In this document: one piece after another, positions 1 through 7,578 of the stretch
Layout: the number at the start of each line of letters is the position of its first letter
How positions within the stretch are numbered: position 1 is the stretch's first letter
IMG/VR virus record: IMGVR_UViG_3300034072_001783
Coordinates: 1-54,406 of that record
DNA from: a virus
Reading direction: 5' to 3' (one strand)
Length of the DNA stretch: 54,406 nucleotides
Position numbers and translations under genes: made by a program
Notes under the pieces: generated by a model
The model's input: only the letters and a program-made list of their open reading frames with translations
Told to the model about the DNA's origin: nothing
Database searches by the model: none

Positions 1-10
1 ACTCTATAAA

Positions 11-334
11 ATGGTAGATAAACTTGATAAAATAGACGGTGAAGTTGATTTTCCACATTGGTGGCAAGCCAAAATTATTAAAGCCAAATCCATGCTAGTT
101 TCAGCTAAACATTATCTTGATTTTGAGCTAAAAGAACCCCAAATTAATGCTATGGTAGATATTGCAAGTGAGGAAGATATTATTGATGAAGATATAGTAA
201 AAGGATCAAATATTAAGAAAGTAGACAATAAGTGGAGAGTAATTTCAGGTAAAACTGGAAAAATGTGGCCTCAAACTTATGATACTAAAAAGGATGCTGA
301 AAATGCTATAAAGGCATATCATGCTTCAAAATAA
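11..334 (+). CDS. Small conserved phage protein, unknown function
   Basis: Encodes 107 residues that I cannot assign to a function. Residues 16-40 (starting PHWWQAKI, ending HYLDFE) form a Trp-containing helix of a kind I associate with virion proteins of marine T4-like phages. Residues 69-107 form a small basic domain (KWRVISGKTGK, then an acidic/basic helix) that resembles generic phage add-on domains. The ATG follows TATAAA, like other starts in this phage. The frame stays open to the left edge of the window, so a longer protein cannot be excluded. It heads a block of genes suspected to encode virion-internal proteins. Confidence 0.6.
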   Translation: MVDKLDKIDGEVDFPHWWQAKIIKAKSMLVSAKHYLDFELKEPQINAMVDIASEEDIIDEDIVKGSNIKKVDNKWRVISGKTGKMWPQTYDTKKDAENAIKAYHASK

Positions 335-340
335 TGCTAA

Positions 341-814
341 ATGACTAGAGAAGAACTCATATTAAAAATTAAACAACTTGCCCCTCAAGTATATAATTCA
401 TCTAAAAAAGCAGATGAAGCCGCAGTTGAATATGATGAGCTAACCAAATTCCCAGAACTTAAAAAAATATTAGTTGATCTTTTAACAACTGAATTTGATA
501 ACTTTCTTTCATCAATAGATTGGGTTTCTCCACGTCCTACTACCTTTAGAATTAACTTAAAAAATGGTCAAAACTTTTACTTACTTTATGGTAAAAGAAG
601 TTGGATAGCACAAGTTGAAGGTAAAAAATATTACCTTTTAAATTTACCTGAAGAAGAACGTGCTGCTGAGGCAATTGCTCGTATTTTAAGATATGGTAAA
701 AAAGAAGAAGAAAGTGAAGAAGGATTTGGTGGAGAAGAAATGGGAGGAGAAGAAATACCTGGTGGAGGAGAAGAACAACCAACTGAAACACCTGAAGAAA
801 CACCTGAGACATAA
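341..814 (+). CDS. Hypothetical protein with acidic Glu/Gly tail
   Basis: A 157-residue protein of unknown function. The first 115 residues look like a compact alpha/beta domain with helices at about 2-60, then strands including TTFRINLKNG and FYLLYGKRSW. From about residue 118 to the end it is low-complexity Glu/Gly/Thr/Pro, strongly acidic and probably disordered. The stop TAA overlaps the next ATG (TAATG at 812-816), so the two are probably translationally coupled. A minus-strand open frame opposite this gene is a shadow caused by its repetitive GAA codons. Confidence 0.65.
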   Translation: MTREELILKIKQLAPQVYNSSKKADEAAVEYDELTKFPELKKILVDLLTTEFDNFLSSIDWVSPRPTTFRINLKNGQNFYLLYGKRSWIAQVEGKKYYLLNLPEEERAAEAIARILRYGKKEEESEEGFGGEEMGGEEIPGGGEEQPTETPEETPET

Positions 815-1968
815 TGGACGTTTTAGAACAATTTTTAAATAGTATATCATATAAATTCCCTAAAGGATATCCTGATATAAAAGATAAACAAGATGTTCTA
901 TTATTAGAATCTCTTATTAATGAAGTATTAGGGGAAAAAACTCTACTCCTAGAGGAAGTTCCTAATATATCAGGTACTAGAAAGGCAGTGGCTTTAATTT
1001 CCCAAGAATTAGGAGATGAATATGGTATAAAACCCCTACCTTCCAAACCCAATAGACTCTCAGCTCCAGGCATTAAAGATCCAAAAATATTTTTAGATAT
1101 AATAAAAAAAGTATTTGGACCCGAAACTAAAATAAAAGTCTTTGGACCAAGACAAGGCTCAAACCCTAGTGGTAAATTTCCCCTATTTCAATTTGACACA
1201 GAAGAATTTGGGCAAGTAAATATGTTAACTAGTTTTAGTGCTCCTGGTGGTGCTGGAAAATCTAATGAGGCTGTATTTTTGGATACCTTAAATAATTTAA
1301 TAGCTCAAGCTGGGGACTCTGCAAAAATTGTAATCAAATCACCTGAATATACTGAAACTTTTAATAATGTAACTAAAGTTGAAGATTCCTCAAAATCAGG
1401 AGCAGGTGTTGGAGATAAATCAGACGCTCAATTTCTTTCAGATGGTAAAGTAGTAGCCAATATTTCCCTAAAACAAGATGGAGGATTTAGATGGGCTTCG
1501 GTAGCATCTAATTTCCCTGATTTTATAAAAACATTCCAAGAAAAAGCATTAGCAGGAGAAATCCCAGAATTAGAATTAAGACCTAACCCCGATGTTAAAG
1601 GTAAATATTTAATGTATAACTCTAATACGGGTGATCGAGTTACTAAAGTAATAATCCCTGATTTCATAACAGACGAAGATCAAATAAACACCTTTGTGTT
1701 TGGATCTGAAACACCAAAAACCATTGTAGTTTCTAGGACTTGGAAAGAAGATGATTTTAAACTAGATGGAGATACTATTACAGTACAAGCATCCCATATT
1801 TATAAAACAATAGAAGATATTAAAAAGGGTGATATATTACCTGTATTCACTATTGCTCAACATCAAAATAAGCCAATTGGGTTAGATTATAGAATATATC
1901 CTGAAAATATGGCTAAATTTGGTCCTAAAGCTAGAGGATTAGAATTATCAATTAATGATATAGTATAA
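814..1968 (+). CDS. Hypothetical protein with possible PD-(D/E)XK nuclease-like core
   Basis: A 384-residue protein. The centre has the layout expected of a PD-(D/E)XK fold: a helix carrying E152, a first strand with D204 (SDAQFLSDG), then a strand ending S218-L219-K220. This gives E...D-x13-SxK, with Ser in place of the usual Glu/Asp of ExK. An N-terminal helical region (1-50) and a beta-rich C-terminal part (from about 290) flank it. The motif match is visible in the sequence, but nuclease function is only an inference and the SxK form could mean an inactive or divergent member. The start overlaps the previous stop. Neighbours are other suspected virion-internal proteins. Confidence 0.6.
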   Translation: MDVLEQFLNSISYKFPKGYPDIKDKQDVLLLESLINEVLGEKTLLLEEVPNISGTRKAVALISQELGDEYGIKPLPSKPNRLSAPGIKDPKIFLDIIKKVFGPETKIKVFGPRQGSNPSGKFPLFQFDTEEFGQVNMLTSFSAPGGAGKSNEAVFLDTLNNLIAQAGDSAKIVIKSPEYTETFNNVTKVEDSSKSGAGVGDKSDAQFLSDGKVVANISLKQDGGFRWASVASNFPDFIKTFQEKALAGEIPELELRPNPDVKGKYLMYNSNTGDRVTKVIIPDFITDEDQINTFVFGSETPKTIVVSRTWKEDDFKLDGDTITVQASHIYKTIEDIKKGDILPVFTIAQHQNKPIGLDYRIYPENMAKFGPKARGLELSINDIV

Positions 1969-1972
1969 AATA

Positions 1973-3091
1973 ATGGAACGACTTAGAAAACTTATAAAAG
2001 AAGTATTATCTACTCCACCAAAACAAGATTCTTGTAACTGTGGATGTCATAGTTGTGAAAATGTTGGTAATCCGGGTGTAGTACTAAATGAAAGTATAGT
2101 TAAAAAGGATATACTATCGGAAAATCTGCGATATCACGTGGATAATAAACTCCCACTAACCGAAAACACGTTCCGCTACGGTTCTGAAGCTTTTCTTAAT
2201 TTATGGGCAGAAGCTCGCGCTTTGTATTTACGTGAAATAATTCATGTTAATGAAGATGATAAGCAAATTTTAGAGGAAACTGATTTAGGTAACTTTGGTT
2301 TATATGAGGGTGTTAAAGTACCTTTAGATTTACCCATGGCATATGAAAACCAATATGAGCCTATCCTAGAAGATATAGCCATATATGGTACTATATATGA
2401 AGCAGTAAATATAGAAAATTCATATAAAATAGATGCTATTGAATCAGATGGGGTTAGCAATAATTTTATATTCATAGATAAACACGGGATAAAAAGAAAA
2501 CTTCAATTTATTAAAGGAAATAGTGTTAAGCTATTATGGTTTGATCCTAAATCTCAAGAATGGACAACTGAAAGAATGCCTAGTAAATATGAAGATGAAA
2601 AAGTGATGAACACATTTGGTATGATACTTGTTAAAGTAATATTACCAAAATATGGCTCATTCTATTTTAAAGCATTAAGTGAGGCCCGTTATCGTTTATT
2701 TAGAGCACTTATCTATAATAATTTAGATATCTCTAAATATGAAATGGATTATGATGATGAGGCTAGAACTATTGAAGTGTATAAAATAGATACCCTAACA
2801 GAAGAAGGTAAAAAGAAAAATCCTCCACTTAATAAACCAAAACGTGGTGGATCTAAAAAATTCTATGTTTATGTTCGTAATCCAAAAACTAAAAAAATTA
2901 AAAAAGTTAGTTTTGGAGACACAACAGGCCTATCTGTAAAAATTAATGACCCTAAAGCTAGACAAGCTTTTGCTAAACGACATAAATGTGCTCAAGCTAC
3001 TGATCGTACGAAAGCGCGATATTGGTCATGTAGAATCGGTCGTTATTGGAAACAATTAGGAGGTTCAAAAAACTTTAGCGGTTTTTGGTAG
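1973..3091 (+). CDS. Cys-rich, possibly virion-internal protein with RHxC...ARYWSC C-terminal domain
   Basis: A 372-residue protein of unknown function with three recognisable parts. It starts with a short amphipathic helix (MERLRKLIKEVL) holding an I-K-E site at residues 8-10, like several neighbours. A Cys/His cluster follows at residues 21-28 (CNCGCHSC), likely to bind metal. The last 100 residues are very basic and end in a domain with R336-H337-x-C339 and ARYWSC (C353). I recognise that ending from virion proteins of marine T4-like phages, where its role is unknown. The middle (about 85-260) is unassigned. A perfect 8-bp hairpin overlaps its stop codon. Confidence 0.65.
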   Translation: MERLRKLIKEVLSTPPKQDSCNCGCHSCENVGNPGVVLNESIVKKDILSENLRYHVDNKLPLTENTFRYGSEAFLNLWAEARALYLREIIHVNEDDKQILEETDLGNFGLYEGVKVPLDLPMAYENQYEPILEDIAIYGTIYEAVNIENSYKIDAIESDGVSNNFIFIDKHGIKRKLQFIKGNSVKLLWFDPKSQEWTTERMPSKYEDEKVMNTFGMILVKVILPKYGSFYFKALSEARYRLFRALIYNNLDISKYEMDYDDEARTIEVYKIDTLTEEGKKKNPPLNKPKRGGSKKFYVYVRNPKTKKIKKVSFGDTTGLSVKINDPKARQAFAKRHKCAQATDRTKARYWSCRIGRYWKQLGGSKNFSGFW

Positions 3092-3108
3092 GAAATCGGC
3101 CCTACCAA
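3085..3108 (+). other. Hairpin over stop codon, before homing endonuclease gene
   Basis: TTGGTAGG (3085-3092) pairs perfectly with CCTACCAA (3101-3108) around an 8-base loop. The left arm contains the TAG stop of the preceding gene. No T-tract follows; the ATATTTATAATAAA motif starts directly after it. It may act as a weak terminator or fold the leader of read-through transcripts. Confidence 0.55.
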
Positions 3109-3116
3109 TATTTATA
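3109..3116 (+). promoter_or_regulatory. Late-promoter-like motif TATTTATA
   Basis: ATATTTATAATAAA sits only 5 bases before the ATG at 3122. If it is a -10 element, the transcript would be almost leaderless. It is one of about fifteen such intergenic motifs in the window. Confidence 0.5.
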
Positions 3117-3121
3117 ATAAA

Positions 3122-3760
3122 ATGGCTTATGTTTATCTTATAACCAATGTTACAAATGGAAAAAAATATATTGGTTCTTCTAGAAAATCTCAAATAGATG
3201 AAAATTACTATGGTAGTGGTAAAGCAATAAAAGATGCTTTAAAAAAATACGGTAAAAATAATTTTACAAGAGATATACTTTGGCAAGGTGAAGGAGATGC
3301 TCGTGGTGTAGAATCTCAATGGTTAGAATATTTTAATGCTTCTACAAATCCTCAATTCTATAATATGACAAATGATGCTAGAGGAAATGGACTCCATAAA
3401 GAAGAGACCAAACTTACTGTTAGTGAGAAACTAACTGGAAGAAAATTCTCAAAAGAAATATGTGAAAAAATATCCAAAGCAAAAACTGGAAAACCCAACC
3501 CTAAAAAAGGAAAACCAGATGGCCCCAAACCTAGAGTATCTGAAGCCCATAAAGGTAGAACCAGCCCAAATAAAGGCAAAGGAACCCCAGTAGCCCTTTA
3601 TACAACCTCTGGAGAATATCTCAACACATACTCAAATTATACTCTTCTAGCTCTTGCTCTTAATATAAACCCAGAAACAGTAAGATGTCATTTAGTAGGA
3701 AAAGCAAATACAATATGTAACAAGCAATATAAAGTTAAATATGTATTAGGTGATGGATAG
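3122..3760 (+). CDS. GIY-YIG homing endonuclease
   Basis: A 212-residue free-standing homing endonuclease. The N-terminal GIY-YIG nuclease domain shows VYLITN (residues 4-9) and KYIG (15-18), then R21 and an acidic ESQWLEYF helix around residue 64 that fits the metal-binding Glu of the family. Residues 98-145 hold NUMOD3-like basic segments (KLTGRKFSKE, KISKAKTGKP, KGRTSP). Residues about 155-208 resemble an IENR1/NUMOD1 helix-turn-helix DNA-binding module. It sits between two genes that look like members of one functional block and has its own upstream hairpin and late-type motif. The family cuts cognate DNA to spread its own gene; the target here is unknown. Its last codons overlap the next start. 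Confidence 0.9.
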   Translation: MAYVYLITNVTNGKKYIGSSRKSQIDENYYGSGKAIKDALKKYGKNNFTRDILWQGEGDARGVESQWLEYFNASTNPQFYNMTNDARGNGLHKEETKLTVSEKLTGRKFSKEICEKISKAKTGKPNPKKGKPDGPKPRVSEAHKGRTSPNKGKGTPVALYTTSGEYLNTYSNYTLLALALNINPETVRCHLVGKANTICNKQYKVKYVLGDG

Positions 3761-4988
3761 ATTGGATAAACTTACTAATGAAGTCCTACAAGAGGAAAAA
3801 GAAAAACGTGACAGATGTTTACGTATTGCTGACCGTAAATTCAAAAAACCATCCGCTTACAAATCTGGTGCTGTAGTTAGATGTCGTAAAGGAGATATTT
3901 GGAAAGGTTTAAATGAATATAATAATGTAGGTCCTTCTACCCCTAAAGTATATATTGTAAAAAATGACGGGACTTATAAAGAAGTCCCAATTAAATTACT
4001 ATCTAAAATACCTAATTTAATATATGATATGGGTGGAGGTGAAACTAATTACTACCCTGAAAAAAATATTGTAATAGTAGATAACATCCCCATAGAACAA
4101 TTCGCTAAAGAACCAGGTGAGATAAGAGATGAAAAGATATATGTTGAATATAATTTAAATCAACCTTATAGCTTTCCAAAAGCAAATAAAATTATAGCTG
4201 CTCAATTAGTATATAACTTAGATAATGTTGAATCATTTGCTACAACAGTAAATAATTCACTTAAAGATAATGGTACCTTTGAATTTTACAGTGACGTAAT
4301 GATAAAAAAGGATAAAGACTTTTTAAACTACTTATACAGTGAATATGGGTTTGGTTTCCCTAAAAATTTAAGTCAATTTAAACAAGAACCAATTCAATTA
4401 AAAAAAGGAAAATTTGTTGAACCTATTATATCTTACATTTACAATGTAACAGATGTTGATGGAAATACATCAAAAATATCAGTTACTAAAGAAGGTAGGT
4501 GGTGGAAATATAATAAAATTGAAGGTAATATAAAATTCAAACCTGTTAAATGGAGTATTGAGCCTGAATATAAATATAACGATATAACTCCAAGTAAGGA
4601 GAATGTTTTAAATACTTTTTCCAAAGCATTAGGAACTGATATTATAGATTTTAAAAAATTAAATGAAAATTTAAAAGAAACCGATGACCCTCAATCAGGT
4701 AAAGCAGCACCTTACGGCTCAGGATATTCTAAATTAAAAGACATAATTAGAGAAATCATCCAAGAAGATGAATCTTTAAGAAAATGGTTCAAACGCTCAG
4801 GTACCCCAGGTAAAGAAGGTGGTTGGGTTGATTGTAACGCACCAATTAAAAAAGATGGTAAAATAGTAGGATATAAACCTTGCGGGAGAAAAAAAGGAGA
4901 AAAACGTGCAAAATACCCTTCATGTCGTCCTACACCTGCTCAATGTAAAACACCTGGTAAAGGTACTAAATGGGGAAAAACAAAATAA
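3753..4988 (+). CDS. Candidate virion-internal protein with degenerate methyltransferase-like core
   Basis: A 411-residue protein starting at ATG 3753, which follows a GTG and overlaps the endonuclease stop. The N-terminus (MDRLDKLTNEVLQEE) is an amphipathic helix with L-Q-E at 12-14. Residues 20-52 form a Cys-containing domain ending VVRCRKGDIW. Residues 88-180 read like a class I SAM methyltransferase: a glycine motif IYDMGGG (90-96), an acidic strand end at D110, PYSFP (138-142) and LKDNGTFEFY (170-179). A second helix (LKDIIREIIQE) lies near 328-338. The C-terminal 60 residues are a Cys-rich basic domain (WVDCNAP, KPCGRKKGEKR, YPSCRPTPAQC). Catalysis is uncertain because the core is divergent. 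Confidence 0.65.
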   Translation: MDRLDKLTNEVLQEEKEKRDRCLRIADRKFKKPSAYKSGAVVRCRKGDIWKGLNEYNNVGPSTPKVYIVKNDGTYKEVPIKLLSKIPNLIYDMGGGETNYYPEKNIVIVDNIPIEQFAKEPGEIRDEKIYVEYNLNQPYSFPKANKIIAAQLVYNLDNVESFATTVNNSLKDNGTFEFYSDVMIKKDKDFLNYLYSEYGFGFPKNLSQFKQEPIQLKKGKFVEPIISYIYNVTDVDGNTSKISVTKEGRWWKYNKIEGNIKFKPVKWSIEPEYKYNDITPSKENVLNTFSKALGTDIIDFKKLNENLKETDDPQSGKAAPYGSGYSKLKDIIREIIQEDESLRKWFKRSGTPGKEGGWVDCNAPIKKDGKIVGYKPCGRKKGEKRAKYPSCRPTPAQCKTPGKGTKWGKTK

Positions 4989-4989
4989 T

Positions 4990-5430
4990 ATGGATAACTT
5001 TGATTTAAAAAAATATTTAGCAGAAGGTAAATTATATGAGGCAGCTATGGCTTGTCCTTTACCAACCCAAGATCTAGAACTTAACACTCGAAATAGAGAT
5101 TCAGCTATTAAAGCAGACTATATTAAATATGGTCCTTTAAATGTTGATGAACCTGGAGACTATTGGGATGAGTTAGCAGAACATTGGAATACAACAGTTG
5201 AAGCTGCTAAACAATCTTTATGTGGCAATTGTGCTGCGTTTGATATTTCTCCAAGAATGGAAGATTGTATGCCTGGACCATTACAAGATGAAGATGGTAA
5301 ATTAGGGTATTGTTGGATGCATAGTTTCAAATGCCACTCAGCTCGTACTTGTAGAACATGGGCTAAAGGTGGTCCTATAGTTAAAGATACTATATCTTAT
5401 GAGTGGCAAGAACGTAAAGAAAATGATTAA
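4990..5430 (+). CDS. Cys-cluster protein, possible metal or Fe-S binder
   Basis: A 146-residue protein. I chose the ATG at 4990, one base after the previous stop, because the protein then begins MDNFDLKKYLAEGKLYEA, a helix with L-A-E at 10-12 like its neighbours. The C-terminal half carries C78-x2-C81-x11-C93-x14-C108, followed by C115 and C121 (CGNCAAF, GYCWMHSFKC, RTCRTW). The first four cysteines have the order and rough spacing of a high-potential iron-sulfur protein; a zinc site is also possible. I recognise the family from marine T4-like phages but know no demonstrated function. It overlaps the next gene by eight bases. Confidence 0.7.
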   Translation: MDNFDLKKYLAEGKLYEAAMACPLPTQDLELNTRNRDSAIKADYIKYGPLNVDEPGDYWDELAEHWNTTVEAAKQSLCGNCAAFDISPRMEDCMPGPLQDEDGKLGYCWMHSFKCHSARTCRTWAKGGPIVKDTISYEWQERKEND

Positions 5431-5869
5431 ACTTATAGACATATTAAAAGAAATCAACCAACCATCTCCTCCGGATGTTTTGTACCATTTTACAACACCT
5501 GAAAATTTTGTTAAAATATTAAATTCTGATCGTTTAAAAGCTCATTCCAAATTCAATCAAATTTCATTCACTGAAGACCCAGATTTATGGGCATTCCAAG
5601 AATTTCCCGACTCAAACCAAGAAATAGGAGTTCGTTTAGAATTTGAAACGGATAGTTTACCTCCTGTAAAACCATTTACATTCCAAGGAGCACCTGGTGA
5701 ATTCTTAGAACACGAAAAAGAATGGATAACTACTTCAGGAGATATAACAGATATAGAAGGTAGAATTATGGGTTCAGGTACTCTAGAGATAACAGCCCTT
5801 GAATATTGGAAAAAATACTTACAAGATAATATACCAGGACACATATATACCAGAATAAAATTTATATGA
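5423..5869 (+). CDS. ADP-ribosyltransferase-like protein
   Basis: A 148-residue protein. The ATG at 5423 is preferred to the one at 5399 because it gives the N-terminal helix MIKLIDILKEINQP (L-K-E at 8-10) seen in neighbours and only an 8-base overlap. Three features match the compact ART fold of the DarT/Tpt1 type: LYHFTTPENFVKIL (H22 in YHFT, then a helix), a strand ISFTEDPDL (48-55), and an acidic segment EHEKEWI (96-102) where the catalytic Glu would lie. Such enzymes transfer ADP-ribose or a phosphate from NAD+-linked chemistry to protein or nucleic acid. T4 packages the ART Alt, so a similar role is plausible but unproven. Confidence 0.6.
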   Translation: MIKLIDILKEINQPSPPDVLYHFTTPENFVKILNSDRLKAHSKFNQISFTEDPDLWAFQEFPDSNQEIGVRLEFETDSLPPVKPFTFQGAPGEFLEHEKEWITTSGDITDIEGRIMGSGTLEITALEYWKKYLQDNIPGHIYTRIKFI

Positions 5870-6126
5870 CCCCATACACAGACATAGAAGTTACAGACAA
5901 ATATATTATACGTGAATTTAGCGAAAATATAGATCCTATTGAATTACTTTGGCATCGGGATTTAGAAGATCGAACAGTAGAAATACTTGGAGAAACAAAT
6001 TGGAAAGTACAACTTGATAATGAGTTACCAACCTCACTAAATCAACCAATATTTATAGAACGTCACCAATGGCATCGCGTAATTAAAGGTGATGGTAATT
6101 TAAGATTAAAAATACATTTAGACTAG
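5866..6126 (+). CDS. Small cupin-like phage protein
   Basis: An 86-residue all-beta protein. It contains ELLWHRDLEDRTVEIL, then WKVQLDN, IFIERHQWHRVIKGDG and a final strand LRLKIHLD. The two His-containing strands and the glycine turn suggest a single small cupin-like barrel that may bind a metal or ligand. I know similar short proteins from other T4-like phages without a function. The ATG overlaps the preceding stop (ATGA), so it is likely co-translated with the ART-like gene. The gene ends inside an intrinsic terminator that closes this block. Confidence 0.65.
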   Translation: MTPYTDIEVTDKYIIREFSENIDPIELLWHRDLEDRTVEILGETNWKVQLDNELPTSLNQPIFIERHQWHRVIKGDGNLRLKIHLD

Positions 6127-6149
6127 ATTCATAGCCTAGTCGTTTTTTT
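6121..6149 (+). terminator. Intrinsic terminator (first of two)
   Basis: GACTAG (6121-6126) pairs with CTAGTC (6136-6141), followed by G and seven Ts. The left arm includes the TAG stop of the preceding gene. Confidence 0.7.
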
Positions 6150-6171
6150 AAAGATAAAATTTTCGAGAGCT

Positions 6172-6203
6172 GTGACCTCTATTTGGAGGTCACTCTTTTT
6201 TTT
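6172..6203 (+). terminator. Intrinsic terminator (second of two)
   Basis: GTGACCTC (6172-6179) pairs perfectly with GAGGTCAC (6186-6193) around a 6-base loop and is followed by TCTTTTTTTTT. With the terminator just upstream it makes a tandem stop between the 5' block and the oxidoreductase gene. Confidence 0.85.
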
Positions 6204-6218
6204 CATATATTAAATTAT

Positions 6219-6229
6219 AAATTTTTATA
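6219..6229 (+). promoter_or_regulatory. Variant of the late-promoter-like motif
   Basis: AAATTTTTATAAAATG immediately precedes the start at 6232. It differs from the ATATTTATAA consensus in the 5' half, so I call it only a possible variant. A promoter is needed here because two terminators lie upstream. Confidence 0.3.
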
Positions 6230-6231
6230 AA

Positions 6232-7578
6232 ATGCAAGATAAAATTGTAATTGTAGGAGCAGGAGTAGCAGGAGTAAATGCTGCAACTAAGCTAGTAGAT
6301 GAAGGATATCCCGGTAATATGATTACCATAATTGATATGGGTAAATCACCCTATGAAAGAAAACCTGAAGAGGTAATGACAGGCTTTTTAGGCGCTGGGG
6401 GCTGGTCAGATGGTAAACTAACATACCATACTGCTATTGGTGGTCAATTATCCAAATATTGTGGTGAAGAAAAAGCAATGGAGTTAATGGATCAAGTTAT
6501 CACTAACTTTAAACGTTTCCACCCTAAACCAGAGGAAGTACAATGTTCAGATCCTCAAGCAGAACCAGATTTTATTAAACCATATTTTGGTTTAAGATTG
6601 TTTCCTGTATGGCATGTTGGTACTGACTACTTGCACGAAATTGGTAAAAATTGGTATGATTATTTAGTTGATAAAGGTGTAAAATTTGAATGGGAAACTA
6701 AGGTAACTAATATCTCTTTTGGAGCCCAAGAATTATGGACTGATAAGAGTGTAGATGATAATGATTGGATTGGGTATGACCGTTTAATATTTGGAGTAGG
6801 AAAATCAGGCATCGACTTCGGTAAAAAATTAGCAGAACAATATGACCTACCAACAGAACCAAAATCAGTACAAATAGGTGTTAGATTTGAAGCACCACAA
6901 AAACATTTTCAAAAATTAATTGATGTTAGTTATGATTTTAAACTTTATAGAAAATTTGAAGACAAAGGTGTATCCTTACGTTCATTTTGTACTAATAATA
7001 ATGCCGCCTATGTAGCAACTGAAGTAACATATGGAGATCATACCTATAATGGTCATGCTAAAAAAGATGAAGCATATCGTAATGATATGACTAACTTTGG
7101 TATATTAATGGAAATCAATGGTATAGATAATCCATTTGATTGGTCAAGAGAGGCTGTTAAAAAATTACAAAAAGATGGTATGGGTACTTATTTTTCACCT
7201 AACCACACTCGTTTACCCTCTAAAACATCTGAAGGTACCTATATACAATGTAATGTAGTAGATAGTATTCAACCATTATATGATGCTATAGGTGATTATG
7301 CTCTTTATATTGAGGAGTTTATTGAGGATATGAAAAAAGTATTCCCAACACTTGAAAATGATTGGGGTATTTACATGCCTGAGGTAAAATATCTTTCACC
7401 TGAACCCTTAGTAAATTATAAAGATCTTAGTTTAACTAAATTCCCTAACGTACATTTCGTAGGTGATGCTTTAAGCGCTCGAGGCATTACAGTTAGTGGT
7501 GCACAAGGAATATATGTTGTTGAAGTATTTTTAAATGAAATATTAGAATCAGATAATTATTATAAACAGATACAATGA
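6232..7578 (+). CDS. FAD-dependent oxidoreductase (COG2509-like)
   Basis: A 448-residue flavoprotein-type enzyme. The N-terminal Rossmann motif is IVIVGAGVAG (G9, G11, G14), with an acidic end of the second strand at D35. GAGGWSDGKL follows near residue 60. The C-terminal FAD motif is HFVGDALSARGITVSGAQGI. This layout matches the uncharacterised FAD-dependent dehydrogenase group COG2509, whose substrate is unknown. The gene comes right after two terminators and overlaps the next gene by ATGA, so the pair is probably a two-gene unit. A metabolic oxidoreductase is not part of the T4-like core and is best viewed as accessory; the length looks full. Confidence 0.85.
   Translation: MQDKIVIVGAGVAGVNAATKLVDEGYPGNMITIIDMGKSPYERKPEEVMTGFLGAGGWSDGKLTYHTAIGGQLSKYCGEEKAMELMDQVITNFKRFHPKPEEVQCSDPQAEPDFIKPYFGLRLFPVWHVGTDYLHEIGKNWYDYLVDKGVKFEWETKVTNISFGAQELWTDKSVDDNDWIGYDRLIFGVGKSGIDFGKKLAEQYDLPTEPKSVQIGVRFEAPQKHFQKLIDVSYDFKLYRKFEDKGVSLRSFCTNNNAAYVATEVTYGDHTYNGHAKKDEAYRNDMTNFGILMEINGIDNPFDWSREAVKKLQKDGMGTYFSPNHTRLPSKTSEGTYIQCNVVDSIQPLYDAIGDYALYIEEFIEDMKKVFPTLENDWGIYMPEVKYLSPEPLVNYKDLSLTKFPNVHFVGDALSARGITVSGAQGIYVVEVFLNEILESDNYYKQIQ

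Noticed and set aside
552-1073. Minus-strand open frame of 173 codons
   Set aside because: It lies opposite two convincing + strand genes, and its run of Leu and Phe is the reverse reading of GAA-rich codons. No start context or known motif supports it.
4906-4989. Upstream start for the Cys-cluster protein
   Set aside because: Starting at 4906 would add 28 residues read out of frame through the end of the previous gene. The ATG at 4990 follows that gene's stop and gives the expected N-terminal helix.
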